DNA of 64,000 bases from Rhizobium mesosinicum (GCF_019511345.1 NZ_JAEUAK010000001.1:124001-188000); one strand, 5' to 3'. Positions 1-9,482 are shown, counted from the first letter of the stretch. The notes: generated from the letters alone by a model not told the origin. Translations and numbers: made by a program.

Positions 1-403
1 TATGTTCGTCACCTTCCCCTTCGTTGCGCGCGAGCTTATCCCGCTCATGCAGGAACAGGGAACGCAGGATGAGGAGGCAGCTCTTTCGCTTGGCGCGAGT
101 GGCTGGCAGGCCTTCTGGCACGTCACCTTGCCGAACATCAAATGGGGCCTGCTCTACGGCGTCCTTCTCTGCAATGCCCGCGCCATGGGCGAATTCGGCG
201 CCGTTTCGGTTGTGTCAGGCCATATTCGCGGGCAGACCAATACGATGCCGTTGCAGGTGGAAATCCTCTACAACGAATATAACTTCACCGGAGCCTTTGC
301 GGTCGCTTCGCTTCTGGCCTTGCTTGCCCTCGTCACGCTTGTTTTGAAGACGCTGCTGGAAATGCGCTATAGCGCCGAAATCGCCGCCAGCCGGCGGCAC
401 TGA
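1..403 (+). CDS. cysW: Sulfate/thiosulfate ABC transporter permease CysW, C-terminal part
   Basis: Only the last 133 codons lie in the window; the gene runs off the left edge, so the ATG at position 2 is internal. The protein is an inner-membrane permease that would pair with CysT to carry sulfate or thiosulfate, powered by CysA. The EAA loop that docks on the ATPase is visible around residues 18-46 of the fragment ([14 protein letters not shown]), followed by the CysW-typical stretch [15 protein letters not shown] and a last membrane helix near residues 98-118. cysA starts 10 bases after the stop, so the two are cotranscribed. The assignment rests on family resemblance and on the adjacent cysA. 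Confidence 0.93.
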   Translation, partial: MFVTFPFVARELIPLMQEQGTQDEEAALSLGASGWQAFWHVTLPNIKWGLLYGVLLCNARAMGEFGAVSVVSGHIRGQTNTMPLQVEILYNEYNFTGAFAVASLLALLALVTLVLKTLLEMRYSAEIAASRRH

Positions 404-413
404 GGGAATTAGA

Positions 414-1454
414 ATGGAAGTACGCGTCCAAAACCTACGCAAGGAATTCGATCGCTTTCCGGCGCTCCACGATGTCTCGCTCGATATCCGCTCTGGTGAA
501 TTGATTGCACTGCTCGGCCCGTCCGGTTCCGGTAAGACCACGCTTCTGCGTCTGATCGCCGGCCTTGAAAGCCCGACCGAAGGCCAGATCTTCTTCGGCG
601 AAGAGGATGCATCGAGAAAGACCGTCCAGCAGCGCAATATCGGCTTCGTATTCCAGCACTATGCCCTTTTCCGCCATATGACAGTGCTCGAGAACGTCTC
701 CTTCGGCCTGAAAGTTCGCAGTGCGTCGCGCCGTCCGCCAAAGGCGGAGATCCGCAAGCGGTCACTGGAGCTGCTCGATCTGGTGCAGCTCTCTGGCCTT
801 GAAAAGCGCTATCCGGCACAGCTTTCCGGGGGCCAGCGCCAGCGTGTGGCGCTAGCCCGCGCCATGGCGGTCGAGCCGAACGTCCTGCTGCTCGACGAAC
901 CCTTTGGCGCGCTCGATGCACAAGTGCGCAAAGACCTGCGCAAATGGCTGCGCGAAATCCATGACCGAACAGGCCACACCACCGTCTTCGTCACCCACGA
1001 TCAGGACGAAGCGATGGAGCTTGCCGATCGTGTCGTCGTTATGAGCCAGGGTGCAATCGAGCAGGTTGGCACGCCGGACCAGGTCTATGACACCCCCAAC
1101 TCGCCCTTCGTCTTCGGCTTCGTCGGCCAGTCCAATTGCCTGCAGGTGGAAGTGGCCGAAGGCGATATCCGCTTCGAAGGCCGCTCCCTGGGTCTCAATG
1201 CCGAGGGTGAGGCCGACGGCGCTGCGCAGCTCTATTTCCGCCCGCACGATGTCCGGCTCTGCGAATCCGCCGAGAACTGCATTGCCGGCCGACCGGTCGC
1301 CAGCCGGCGCGTCGCGGGTACCCGCCATATCGAGCTCGACATCGGCAACGACCGGCCGCATATCGAGATCGAGCTTCCGCCGAGCGAGGCCGACAGGCTC
1401 GACCGATCGCGCGTCGCCTTCAAGCCGACACGCTGGAAGCTTTTCCGGAATTGA
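414..1454 (+). CDS. cysA: Sulfate/thiosulfate import ATP-binding protein CysA
   Basis: 346-residue cytoplasmic ATPase that energises sulfate/thiosulfate uptake with CysT/CysW. Walker A (GPSGSGKTT) is at about residues 35-43, the ABC signature LSGGQRQR at 137-144 and Walker B ([12 protein letters not shown]) at about 157-168, followed by the H-loop (VTHD). The C-terminal part (from about 240) is the TOBE-like regulatory domain usual in CysA; the full length is normal for the family. It is the last gene of the cys operon, and a hairpin terminator follows within 20 bases. Confidence 0.95.
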   Translation: MEVRVQNLRKEFDRFPALHDVSLDIRSGELIALLGPSGSGKTTLLRLIAGLESPTEGQIFFGEEDASRKTVQQRNIGFVFQHYALFRHMTVLENVSFGLKVRSASRRPPKAEIRKRSLELLDLVQLSGLEKRYPAQLSGGQRQRVALARAMAVEPNVLLLDEPFGALDAQVRKDLRKWLREIHDRTGHTTVFVTHDQDEAMELADRVVVMSQGAIEQVGTPDQVYDTPNSPFVFGFVGQSNCLQVEVAEGDIRFEGRSLGLNAEGEADGAAQLYFRPHDVRLCESAENCIAGRPVASRRVAGTRHIELDIGNDRPHIEIELPPSEADRLDRSRVAFKPTRWKLFRN

Positions 1455-1472
1455 CGTTGCTCCAACATCGGC

Positions 1473-1499
1473 TCCCGCCAGAATCGTATTTTGGCGGGA
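1473..1499 (+). terminator. Hairpin terminator after cysA
   Basis: A perfect 8-bp stem (TCCCGCCA / TGGCGGGA) with an 11-base loop begins 19 bases after the cysA stop. It is followed by a T-rich stretch (GTTGTTATTTTTG) about 6 bases later. This fits an intrinsic terminator of the cys operon. Confidence 0.7.
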
Positions 1500-1614
1500 A
1501 CCCGTTGTTATTTTTGTGATCTCCGGTTGTTTGTATTTTTGTCACATGCCGGGTAAAAACGTTTTCGCTTAGATCGAGAAGGGCTGGACTAATTCCAATA
1601 GGAGGCACCTGGCG

Positions 1615-2424
1615 TTGAGGGCGGAGATTTCCTTTGGAAAATCCCTGGTCGGGATTTTATTCGTAGGACTGGCAGCCGCGAGCTGCACGACGACACCGAA
1701 ACCGGCGGCAGCGCCGGTTAAAGCCAAATCGAAACAGGTTCAACCGGCAAAGGTCACTTTCAATTACACCACAAAAGATCGCGACTGCCTGAAGCGGGCG
1801 ATGTACTTCGAATCGCAGCATTCGGACGAGAATGGCTATCTCGCCGTCGGCAGTGTGATCATGAACAGGCTGACCTCCGGCGCCTATGCCGACTCCATCT
1901 GCGGCGTCGTGGCCCAGAAGAAGCAGTTTGCGCCTGGCGTCCTGACACGCGAGGTCAAGCCGCAGGCAGAGCCGGAGCTTGCGACCGCAGCTGACGCGAT
2001 CCTGAGCGGCGAACGCCACCCGGCAGTGAAGGACGCAATGTTCTTCCACACCGCCGGATTGAAATTTCCCTACAATAACATGCACTATGTGACGGTAGCG
2101 GGCGGCAACGCCTTCTATGAAAAGCGCGACGAAAATGGCACGCTCGAAACGCCGCCACCACTGCCGTCCTACGAAGTCGCGATGAACTATGTCCCCGGCG
2201 AGAGCATGCTGCCGCCACAGTTCGAGGTGCTGATTCCGTCAGATGTTCCGGTACCTATCCCATCTCCCGACCCAGCGGCGACGGCAAGCATCAACCCGAT
2301 GCCGATGCCCGCAGCGGCGACGGCAATCGAGCCTGAACCCGGCACACCGATCGCCATCCCAACACCGCGCCCTGCCTATGACAGCGTGATGTTGCGGCCA
2401 AGCATTCCGGCAAACGGCGGCTGA
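1615..2424 (+). CDS. SleB-family cell wall hydrolase, putative lipoprotein
   Basis: 269 residues. The start is TTG, supported by a strong AGGAGG ribosome site 9 bases upstream (1600-1605). Residues 1-24 look like a lipoprotein signal (hydrophobic run, then LAAASC with Cys24 as the lipidation site), so the protein is probably anchored in the envelope. The Hydrolase_2/SleB domain spans about residues 58-170 (CLKRAMYFESQ..., VGSVIMNRL, FFHTAGLKF, GGNAFYEK). Such proteins cleave peptidoglycan glycan strands; the Glu in YFESQ is the likely catalytic residue. The last 70 residues are Pro/Ala-rich and low-complexity. A single-gene unit between terminated cysA and pepT on the other strand. Confidence 0.85.
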   Translation: MRAEISFGKSLVGILFVGLAAASCTTTPKPAAAPVKAKSKQVQPAKVTFNYTTKDRDCLKRAMYFESQHSDENGYLAVGSVIMNRLTSGAYADSICGVVAQKKQFAPGVLTREVKPQAEPELATAADAILSGERHPAVKDAMFFHTAGLKFPYNNMHYVTVAGGNAFYEKRDENGTLETPPPLPSYEVAMNYVPGESMLPPQFEVLIPSDVPVPIPSPDPAATASINPMPMPAAATAIEPEPGTPIAIPTPRPAYDSVMLRPSIPANGG

Positions 2425-2733
2425 TCCCGGAGGGAGGAGCGCTAGAGCCTTTCCTGGCAGGATTGCAGCATTCTGTTGGCTCAAACAGAGTCGGATGGTC
2501 GACCGGCCAGCGCGCGTCGTAGCCCAGATCTACGGCCAAGCCGGCCGGTCGATCAGGCGGCCCGTTTCAGCCAACCCCGGTGGTTTGCTTGCAAACCAGC
2601 CAGGCCGGGCATCTTTGCGCCAGGATCAAAGGCGATCGGCTCGGCCGTACCTGCAGGTATGCCCTTCGCCAATCGCCTTTGCCCTGACACAAACCTGCTC
2701 CGGCAGAATGCTTCAATCGAACCAGTAAAGGCT
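2425..2733. repeat. Intergenic region rich in inverted repeats (possible rhizobial palindromic element)
   Basis: 309 bases without a convincing gene, between convergent sleB-like and pepT. Three imperfect or perfect palindromes occur: GGTCGACCGGCC (2497-2508) against GGCCGGTCGATC (2543-2554); GGTTTGC-TT-GCAAACC (2582-2597); and a long arm pair at 2627-2640 and 2668-2681 (13 of 14 paired) enclosing the exact palindrome TACCTGCAGGTA. Multiple adjacent palindromes in a convergent gap resemble the RIME-type intergenic mosaic elements known in rhizobia, but identity cannot be confirmed by eye. They may also act as a bidirectional transcription stop. Confidence 0.4.
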
Positions 2734-3966
2734 CTAGGCGCGCTCTTCCCAGACCTTCGCAAGCTCCACGATCGTTCTGACAGCCTTTTCCATATCCTGG
2801 TGGCTGATCCATTCGAGCGGCGAGTGAAAAGCGTGACCGCCAGCGAAAATGTTGGGACACGGCAGGCCCATGAAGGAAAGACGCGAGCCGTCGGTGCCGC
2901 CGCGGATGCTGCCGCGTACCGGCGTCATACCCGCCCGGCGCACCGCCTCGACTGCGTTCTCGACGATCTCAGGATGACGGTCGAGAACCACCTTCATATT
3001 GCGGTACTGTTCCTTCACGTCGAAATCATAGGTCGAGCCCGGATAAGCCTTCATCACGTCCTTGACGATCGCTTCGAGCATCGCTTCCTTTTCGGTCAGA
3101 CCCTCGTCGGTGAAATCGCGGACGATAAGGCTGATTGCGGCCTTTTCCATCGAGCCGGCCACTCCTGTCGGATGAATGAAACCGTGCCTTCCCTCAGTCG
3201 CCTCCGGCGCAATCTCCTTCGGTAGCCGGTCGATGATCGCGCCGGCGATCTTGATGGCATTTTCCATTCTGTCCTTGGCAAAACCCGGATGGATTGCGAC
3301 GCCTGTGATAACAATATCGACGCTATCTGCCGAAAAGGTCTCGTCCTCGATATGGCCGGCGGTTTCGCCGTCCATCGTATAGGCGAAATCCGCACCGAGC
3401 TTCTCCAGGTCGACCTTGTTGACGCCGCGACCGACTTCCTCGTCCGGGGTGAACAGGATCTTGATCGGCCCGTGTTTGATCTCACGATTGTCGACGAGGA
3501 TCTGGGCCGCAGTCATGATTTCTGCCAGGCCAGCCTTGTCGTCGGCCCCGAGCAAAGTCGTTCCGTCGGTGGTAACGATATCGTTGCCGATCTGGTTTTT
3601 CAGCTCAGGATGTTCCGACACGCGGATCACCCGGCTCGGGTCAGCGGGAAGCTGGATATCCCCGCCCGCATAAGCCTTCACCATCTGCGGCTTGACGTTC
3701 TTGCCGGTGAAGTCAGGCGCAGTGTCCATGTGCGAGCAGAAGCAAATGACCGGCACGGTCTTGTCGGTATTGGCCGGAATGGTCGCATAAACATAACCAT
3801 GCTCATCGAGATGCGCGTCCGAAAGGCCGATCTCCAAAAGCTCGGCAACCAGAATCCGGCCGAGATCCTTCTGTTTTTCGGTGGTCGGCTGCGTGGACGA
3901 GGCGGGATCGGATTGGGTGTCGATGACGACGTAGCGGAGAAAACGGTCGAGAACAGTGTCTGTCAT
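2734..3966 (-). CDS. pepT: Peptidase T (tripeptide aminopeptidase)
   Basis: About 410 residues, the usual PepT length. A cytoplasmic M20-family zinc enzyme that removes the N-terminal residue from tripeptides. Visible metal and catalytic motifs are SHMDTAPD (His and Asp near residues 79-81), LGADDKAGLAE (Asp near 142), TPDEEVGRG (catalytic Glu pair near 176-177) and, near the C-terminus, GGTDGSRLSF and HSPLEW. I chose MTDTV at 3966, since a purine-rich site (GGAATGGA) lies just upstream; an ATG three codons earlier (3975) is an alternative. It lies downstream of the sugar ABC operon on the same strand but 117 bases away, so it may be independent. Confidence 0.93.
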   Translation of the reverse strand: MTDTVLDRFLRYVVIDTQSDPASSTQPTTEKQKDLGRILVAELLEIGLSDAHLDEHGYVYATIPANTDKTVPVICFCSHMDTAPDFTGKNVKPQMVKAYAGGDIQLPADPSRVIRVSEHPELKNQIGNDIVTTDGTTLLGADDKAGLAEIMTAAQILVDNREIKHGPIKILFTPDEEVGRGVNKVDLEKLGADFAYTMDGETAGHIEDETFSADSVDIVITGVAIHPGFAKDRMENAIKIAGAIIDRLPKEIAPEATEGRHGFIHPTGVAGSMEKAAISLIVRDFTDEGLTEKEAMLEAIVKDVMKAYPGSTYDFDVKEQYRNMKVVLDRHPEIVENAVEAVRRAGMTPVRGSIRGGTDGSRLSFMGLPCPNIFAGGHAFHSPLEWISHQDMEKAVRTIVELAKVWEERA

Positions 3967-4091
3967 AATATCCATTCCAGCATGATCAACGTCCGCTCAT
4001 ATAGCCATCGGAGGCCTTATGGTGAAAGCTCTTTCCGCTTGTGACGGATTGAATCACCATCCGCCCTGAGCCGGGCTATGGCCTTTGCCGG

Positions 4092-5150
4092 TTAATCGAC
4101 GCGATTGCCTTCGCCGTTGAACACATGCAGGTGCTTGGCCGGAAAGGCGACCTTGACCTTCGGTCCCGCATCCAACGCTTCACGATCAAGGGTAAAAATC
4201 TTGAATGGCAGGCCATGCAGCGAAAGGTGCAGGATGATGCCGAAGCCTGTAGGCTCGACGAGTTCGACATCGGCGGCAATTCCGGCTCCGTCATTGGTCA
4301 TGACGACATGTTCCGGCCTGATGCCGAGCGTGACCTTTTCGCCGTTCGACAAAGGCAGTGACTTATCGACCGGCACGATTGTGCCGTCCTTCAGCTTCAC
4401 GCCGCCCGCCTCGTAGTTCGCCTCCAGGAAATTCATGCCCGGAGAACCGATGAAACCCGCGACGAATAGGTTGGCAGGGCGATCATAGAGCTCCAAGGGG
4501 CTTCCGACCTGCTGCACGACCCCGCCATGCATGGCGACGATCCGGTCCGCCAGTGTCATCGCCTCGATCTGGTCGTGGGTCACGTAGATCGAGGTCGCCT
4601 TGAGGTCGCCATGCAGTTTCTTGATTTCGGCGCGCATCTGTTCGCGCAGGCGCGCATCGAGGTTCGAGAGCGGCTCGTCGAACAGGAAGGCCTTTGGCTG
4701 CCGCACGATAGCGCGGCCCATGGCGACGCGCTGGCGCTGGCCGCCGGACAGCGCCTTCGGCCGGCGTTCCAGCAACGGATCGAGGCCGAGCTTGGAGGCC
4801 GCGCCTGCAACGGCACTGGCGATCTTTTCCTTCGCCGTCTTTCGGAGCTTCAAGCTGTAGCTCATATTGCCGGCAACATTCATGTGCGGATAGAGCGCAT
4901 AGGACTGGAACACCATGGCGATGTCACGGTCTTTCGGGTGCAGTTCGTTGACGCGGTTGCCGGCAATGCGGATCTCGCCGCCGGTCACGTCTTCGAGGCC
5001 GGCGATCATGCGCAGCAGTGTGGACTTGCCGCAGCCGGACGGGCCGACGAGGACGACGAATTCCCCATCCTTGATTTCCAGATCGACGCCATGCAGCACC
5101 GGGAAATGGCCGTAGGATTTCTTGATATTCTTGATGTCGATCGATGCCAT
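4092..5150 (-). CDS. Sugar ABC transporter ATP-binding protein (UgpC/MsmK type)
   Basis: 352-residue CUT1 ATPase that powers the importer encoded just upstream. Walker [10 protein letters not shown] is at residues 36-44, with Q-loop ([11 protein letters not shown]), signature [14 protein letters not shown], Walker [13 protein letters not shown] and H-loop VTHDQIEAMTLADR. The C-terminal 110 residues form the OB/TOBE domain typical of sugar-type ATPases. Only 4 bases separate it from the preceding permease gene, so it is the last gene of a tight operon running SBP, permease, permease, ATPase. The substrate cannot be read from this subunit. Confidence 0.92.
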   Translation of the reverse strand: MASIDIKNIKKSYGHFPVLHGVDLEIKDGEFVVLVGPSGCGKSTLLRMIAGLEDVTGGEIRIAGNRVNELHPKDRDIAMVFQSYALYPHMNVAGNMSYSLKLRKTAKEKIASAVAGAASKLGLDPLLERRPKALSGGQRQRVAMGRAIVRQPKAFLFDEPLSNLDARLREQMRAEIKKLHGDLKATSIYVTHDQIEAMTLADRIVAMHGGVVQQVGSPLELYDRPANLFVAGFIGSPGMNFLEANYEAGGVKLKDGTIVPVDKSLPLSNGEKVTLGIRPEHVVMTNDGAGIAADVELVEPTGFGIILHLSLHGLPFKIFTLDREALDAGPKVKVAFPAKHLHVFNGEGNRVD

Positions 5151-5154
5151 GTAA

Positions 5155-5985
5155 CTAACCCTTGACCGCGCCGGCCGTCAGGCCCTGGACGAGATAACGC
5201 TGGATGAGCAGGAAGAAGAGACCGGCCGGAATAAGCGCCATGACGCCTGCCGCCATCATCTGCCCGAAATCTACGGAGAATTTCGAAACGAAGGTGAGAA
5301 GACCGACCGGGAAGGTCGCCGCGTCATTGCCGTTGATCAGCATCAGTGCGAAAAGCAGCTCGCTCCAGGCCGCGGTGAAAACGAAGCCGAGGGTTGCCGC
5401 GATGCCGGGCAAGGTCAGCGGCAGGATGATCTGCCGGAAGGCCACGAACTGGGTGGCGCCGTCGATCATGGCGGCCTCCTCCAGATCCTTAGGAATGCCG
5501 TCGAAGAAAGACTGCATCAGGAAGGTCGCAAAGGGGACATTGAAGGCGGTATAGACGATGACGAGACCGGTCAGGCTGTTCGTGAGATGCAGCGGCGACA
5601 GGATCTTGAAGATCGGCGCCACCAGCATCACGAGCGGGAACATCTGTGTCAGCAGCATCAGCGCCACGATCCAGTATTTCGCCCGGAAGGTGAAGCGCGA
5701 CAGCGCATAGCCGGACAGCGAGGCACAAATCGTCACCGCCACTGCTGTTGAGGCAGAGACGATAACGCTGTTCTTGAAGAAGGTCGGGAAGGCACTGTGC
5801 TGCAGCACGAAACTATAGTGCTCCCAAGTGGTCCGCGACGGCCACATGCGCACGCCCTCTGTGTAGAGCAGGTCGTTCGGCGTGACCGAAACCTTCAGGA
5901 GCCAGAAGAGCGGAAAGAGCGCGAAAACAACGTAGACAAGGATCGCCAGACGGTGCGCGACAGTGGGGAGAATGGATTGTCTCAT
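5155..5985 (-). CDS. Sugar ABC transporter permease (MalG type)
   Basis: 276 residues with six predicted membrane helices. The EAA loop that contacts the ATPase is EEAAMIDGATQFVAFRQIIL at about residues 165-185. A short cytoplasmic N-terminus and a PxDLLYTEGVRMWPS-like periplasmic segment are usual in MalG-type CUT1 permeases. It sits 4 bases from both neighbours, the MalF-type permease and the ATPase, which implies a heterodimeric channel made from one mRNA. Confidence 0.92.
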   Translation of the reverse strand: MRQSILPTVAHRLAILVYVVFALFPLFWLLKVSVTPNDLLYTEGVRMWPSRTTWEHYSFVLQHSAFPTFFKNSVIVSASTAVAVTICASLSGYALSRFTFRAKYWIVALMLLTQMFPLVMLVAPIFKILSPLHLTNSLTGLVIVYTAFNVPFATFLMQSFFDGIPKDLEEAAMIDGATQFVAFRQIILPLTLPGIAATLGFVFTAAWSELLFALMLINGNDAATFPVGLLTFVSKFSVDFGQMMAAGVMALIPAGLFFLLIQRYLVQGLTAGAVKG

Positions 5986-5989
5986 CGGC

Positions 5990-6925
5990 TCAATCCTTGG
6001 ACAGAAGGCTCTGCCGCAGCAGGATGATCAGCATGGAATAGGCGAGAAGCAGGACCAGCAGCACCAGCGCGATTGCCGAGGCATAGCCGAAGTCGAGCCG
6101 CTTGAAGGCCTGAGTGAAAATGTAGCTGGCGACGATCTGCGTCCTGTCGGCCGGGCCGCCACCAGTCATGACGACGATGAGATCGGCGAAATTCGAAATC
6201 CAGACGGTGCGCAGCATGACGGTGATGGCAATCGTCGGCGCCAGAAAAGGCAAGGTGATCGACCAGAAGCGCTGGAACCAGCCGGCACCGTCGATCGAGG
6301 CCGCCTCATAGAGATCGCGTGGGATTGCCTGCAGGGCTGCAAGCAGCGTGATGGCAAAGAAAGGAATACCCCACCAGACATTGGCGATGATCGGCCCCCA
6401 CATCGCATATTGCGGATCGGAGAGAATATTGCCCGGCGCGCTCATCAGCCCGAGCGCAAAGAGCCAGTGCGGGATCGGCCCGATGACCGGATTGAAAAGC
6501 CAAGCCCAGTTCAGTCCGGCAAGGAATGACGGTACGGCCCAGGGCAGGAAGACCAGCGCCTGAATCACACCCCTGCCCCAAAACGGCTTGTCGAGCAGAA
6601 GGGCGAGGATGAGACCGAAGATGAATTGCAGGATCACGGAAGCGCCGGTCCACCAGAGCGTATTCTTCAGCGCACCATAGAAGGCCTTGTCCTGTGCAAG
6701 CTCCCGGAAATGCTCGATCCCGACAAAGCCACCGGAAAAAGGATTGAGCAACTGTATATCGCGGAAGGCATAGGAAACCCCGACCACCAGCGGGACCAGC
6801 ATGACCGCAATGATCAGGATCAAGGAAGGCGCGCTATAGAGATAAGGTTCCGAGGCATCGGCCAGGCGGCGCAGCCATGGCCGGCGGTCGCGGCGCGTCT
6901 CGAGCGGGTCGGCGGTGATGGTCAT
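5990..6925 (-). CDS. Sugar ABC transporter permease (MalF type)
   Basis: 311 residues. A cytoplasmic Arg-rich start (about residues 1-30) is followed by six membrane helices. The EAA loop EAASIDGAGWFQRFWSITLP lies near residues 205-225. MalF-type partner of the permease that follows 4 bases later; together they form the transmembrane channel of a CUT1 importer. It is separated from the binding-protein gene by 93 bases containing a strong stem-loop (6980-7004), a common arrangement that gives more binding protein than permease. Confidence 0.92.
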   Translation of the reverse strand: MTITADPLETRRDRRPWLRRLADASEPYLYSAPSLILIIAVMLVPLVVGVSYAFRDIQLLNPFSGGFVGIEHFRELAQDKAFYGALKNTLWWTGASVILQFIFGLILALLLDKPFWGRGVIQALVFLPWAVPSFLAGLNWAWLFNPVIGPIPHWLFALGLMSAPGNILSDPQYAMWGPIIANVWWGIPFFAITLLAALQAIPRDLYEAASIDGAGWFQRFWSITLPFLAPTIAITVMLRTVWISNFADLIVVMTGGGPADRTQIVASYIFTQAFKRLDFGYASAIALVLLVLLLAYSMLIILLRQSLLSKD

Positions 6926-6979
6926 TTACCCGATACTTCCCCTTGCGGCGCTTCGGCGCGCCGTCTGTCGTTGCATGAG

Positions 6980-7004
6980 CGGCGGCGGAAGATCTCCGCC
7001 GCCG
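6980..7004 (-). promoter_or_regulatory. Stem-loop between binding-protein and permease genes
   Basis: A perfect 10-bp stem (CGGCGGCGGA / TCCGCCGCCG) with a 5-base loop just after the binding-protein stop codon. There is no T-run on either side, so it is more likely an mRNA-stabilising or partially attenuating hairpin than a full terminator. Such elements commonly raise the ratio of binding protein to membrane subunits. Confidence 0.6.
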
Positions 7005-7018
7005 TTTGCACGGTTGAC

Positions 7019-8278
7019 CTACTTCTTGGCGAGGAACTTCTGCTGTGCCTTCGTGAGATAGGCGGCCCACTGATCGGCGAGATCCTTGGCCGAGATGTCG
7101 CCGAGCAGCGCCTGCTGCGAGGTCTTGATCGCCATGGAATCCTTAAAGAAGGCGAATTCCTCGAGGTAAGTCGGCATGACCGTCGGGACGGTATCCTTGT
7201 CGGAAAGCTCCTCGAACCAACCCTTGAACTGGTCACCGGCGTAGAAAGGATCCTTCTCGGCGGCCGTATAGGCCGGCAGGGCACCGATCTTCTTGTTCCA
7301 CTCGATGTTGCCTTCAGGCCCTTCGAGGGTTGCGATCAGCTTCCAGGACAGGTCCTTGTTCTGGCTCGTCGTAAACATCGACCAGCCGCCGTAGCCGATG
7401 GTCGGATAGGACTTGCCGGCCGGACCTTTCGGCAGCGGAGCGACGCCGAAATCTTCTTTTTTCATGCGCTCGGCAATGGCGATCAGCGCATCCGGATCCT
7501 GGTCAAGGAAGGCGCAGGTGCCAGAATAGAAGCCGGCGACAACCTCGTTGAAGCCCCAATTGACGCTGTCCTTCGGCGCATAGCCCTTCTTGTAGAGATC
7601 GACCATCCACTCGATGCCCTTTGCCCAGCCTTCGCTGTTCATGGTCGAGGTGCCGTCTTCCTTGAAGTACTTATTGTCACCGGCCATGGAGGCGGCGAAG
7701 ATCATCCAGCCGTTCAGGCCGCCCGGACCGCCGCGCATGCAGTAGCCGTATTTGCCCGGCAGCTTGGAGACGGCTTCAGAGGCCCTGGTGAAATCCTCCA
7801 TGGTCTTCGGCGGTTCCTTGACGCCGGCCTCCGCGAGCAGCTTCTTGTTGTAGAACATGGCGCGCAGATAGAAGCCGTAAGGCAGCATGTATGCCGTGTT
7901 CTTGACATCCCGGCCGAGTTCGAGCGCACGCGGCGTCAGTTCCTTGGTGTGCTCCCACTTTTCGAGATAGGGCTCCAGGCTTTCGAGCATGCCGTTATTG
8001 GCATAGAGCGACAGCCAGGTATCGGGCATTTCCATGACGTCGGGCACATCGCCGGCCGAGACCATGGTCGCGAACTTCTGGAAGGCTTCGTTCCAGGGCA
8101 GCGAGATGATATCGACCTTGGTGCCGGGATTGGCGGCTTCGAACTTGCCGACGATTGATTTCAGCGTCTCGGTGCGCTCCGGGCTGGTAATGACTTCGAC
8201 AAGCTTCAGCGTGGTGTCTGCAAAAGCCGTACCCGCCATCATCGTGGCAAAGAGCGTTGAAAGAATAAGCTTTTTCAT
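7019..8278 (-). CDS. Extracellular sugar-binding protein of CUT1 ABC transporter
   Basis: 419 residues. A clear signal peptide (MKKLILSTLFATMMAGTAFA, cut after residue 20) exports it to the periplasm. The rest fits solute-binding family 1, with SLPWNEAFQKFATMVSAGDVPDVMEMPD and TIGYGGWSMFTTSQNKDLSW segments. A GGGGA-type ribosome site precedes the ATG. It is the first transporter gene of the operon, 37 bases after the PLP-lyase gene. Substrate unknown; the unusual partnership with a sulfur amino-acid lyase is discussed under findings. Confidence 0.9.
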   Translation of the reverse strand: MKKLILSTLFATMMAGTAFADTTLKLVEVITSPERTETLKSIVGKFEAANPGTKVDIISLPWNEAFQKFATMVSAGDVPDVMEMPDTWLSLYANNGMLESLEPYLEKWEHTKELTPRALELGRDVKNTAYMLPYGFYLRAMFYNKKLLAEAGVKEPPKTMEDFTRASEAVSKLPGKYGYCMRGGPGGLNGWMIFAASMAGDNKYFKEDGTSTMNSEGWAKGIEWMVDLYKKGYAPKDSVNWGFNEVVAGFYSGTCAFLDQDPDALIAIAERMKKEDFGVAPLPKGPAGKSYPTIGYGGWSMFTTSQNKDLSWKLIATLEGPEGNIEWNKKIGALPAYTAAEKDPFYAGDQFKGWFEELSDKDTVPTVMPTYLEEFAFFKDSMAIKTSQQALLGDISAKDLADQWAAYLTKAQQKFLAKK

Positions 8279-8315
8279 TTTCGGTTCCCCTCCGTCGTTG
8301 TTTGTGAGGTTTCAG

Positions 8316-9482
8316 TTAAGAGGCGACGGCAATCGCCTCCTCGATATCCCTCCACAGGGCCTCGGTTCCTTCGAGGCCGATATGGAGGCGCACAGATCGC
8401 GGGCTGATGCCGAAGGCTTGTGCGGAGTTCGGCTGTGCCTTTTGCTGCAGCACCACTTCGCCCGGGACGATCAGGCTTTCATGCCCACCCCAGCTGACAC
8501 CCAGTTTGAAAAGCTTGAGGTGATCTGCGAAGGCTCTGATATCGATGCCTTCGCGGAATATGAAGGAGAAGAGGCCCGACGTGCCGTTGAGGCAGGCAGG
8601 CAGGCGATTGGCGAGGCCCGGATGGCAGACCTGTTCAACCACGTCGAGCGCCTGCAGGCGCTGCGCGATCGTCATAGCCGCCGCCTCATGCGCCCGCATG
8701 CGCAAAGGCAGGGTCCGTAAGCCGCGGATCAGCAGCCAAGCGTCAAAGGGCGACAGCTTGCCGCCGAGATAGGGATAGGATTCGGCCTTGATGCGGGCGA
8801 TCATCTCCCTCGAGCCGGCGACGACACCGGCAACGACATCGCTGTGGCCGCCAAGATATTTGGAGGCCGAATGAATGACGAGATCAACACCGAGTTTTAT
8901 CGGCCGCTGGAAGAACGGGCTCGCCCAGCTATTGTCGATCATGGTGACGACGCCATGCTTCTTGGCGAGTGCGGCGAGCACGCCGACATCATGGGCTTCC
9001 ATCACCCAACTCGTCGGGCTCTCCATATAGAAGACTTTGGCCCCTGGCAGCGCCCTGGCGACGGCCTCTTCGTCACGGCCGTCGACATAGGTCACCTCGA
9101 CCTTCATGCGCTTCAGGATGGTGCCGAACAGGCGGAAGGCATCGGGATAGACATGCTTGACCGCAACGATGCGGTCGCCCGGCTCCACGAAGCTCAAGAC
9201 GGCGGACGAGATCGCCGCCATGCCGCTTGCAAAACCCAGAGCATCCTCGGCACCTTCGAGCTTTGCGAGCATCTCCTCGAACATGCGCACGGTCGGGTTC
9301 AGACCTCGCGTATAGATCGGCCGCACCTTTTCGCCGCGATAGGAGGCGATCATGTCGTCGTAGTCGGAGAAGGTGAAAAGCGAGGTTTGGAAAATCGGCG
9401 GAACGACGGCTTCGGCGAAGTTGCCTTCGTCATGAGCGGTGATCAGCGAGGCAAGGTCGAACGGTTCGAGGCCGTCAGTCAT
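8316..9482 (-). CDS. PLP-dependent Cys/Met metabolism lyase (cystathionine beta/gamma-lyase type)
   Basis: 388 residues, normal for the Cys/Met metabolism fold-type I family. The Schiff-base lysine is Lys208 in HSASKYLGGHSD, the cofactor Asp is Asp183 in MIDNSWASPFF, and the phosphate-binding SGMAA is at residues 86-90. Members split or form cystathionine, methionine or related thioethers; the exact reaction cannot be set from the sequence. Its ATG overlaps the GntR stop (ATGA at 9479-9482), so translation is coupled to the regulator. It precedes a sugar importer rather than met or cys genes, which suggests a specialised catabolic role. Confidence 0.85.
   Translation of the reverse strand: MTDGLEPFDLASLITAHDEGNFAEAVVPPIFQTSLFTFSDYDDMIASYRGEKVRPIYTRGLNPTVRMFEEMLAKLEGAEDALGFASGMAAISSAVLSFVEPGDRIVAVKHVYPDAFRLFGTILKRMKVEVTYVDGRDEEAVARALPGAKVFYMESPTSWVMEAHDVGVLAALAKKHGVVTMIDNSWASPFFQRPIKLGVDLVIHSASKYLGGHSDVVAGVVAGSREMIARIKAESYPYLGGKLSPFDAWLLIRGLRTLPLRMRAHEAAAMTIAQRLQALDVVEQVCHPGLANRLPACLNGTSGLFSFIFREGIDIRAFADHLKLFKLGVSWGGHESLIVPGEVVLQQKAQPNSAQAFGISPRSVRLHIGLEGTEALWRDIEEAIAVAS

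Noticed and set aside
6626..8158. Open frame of 510 codons on the plus strand
   Set aside because: Antisense to the MalF-type permease and the binding-protein gene, both with clear motifs; its composition (Arg/Gly/Asp-rich, no domain) is that of a shadow frame in high-GC DNA.
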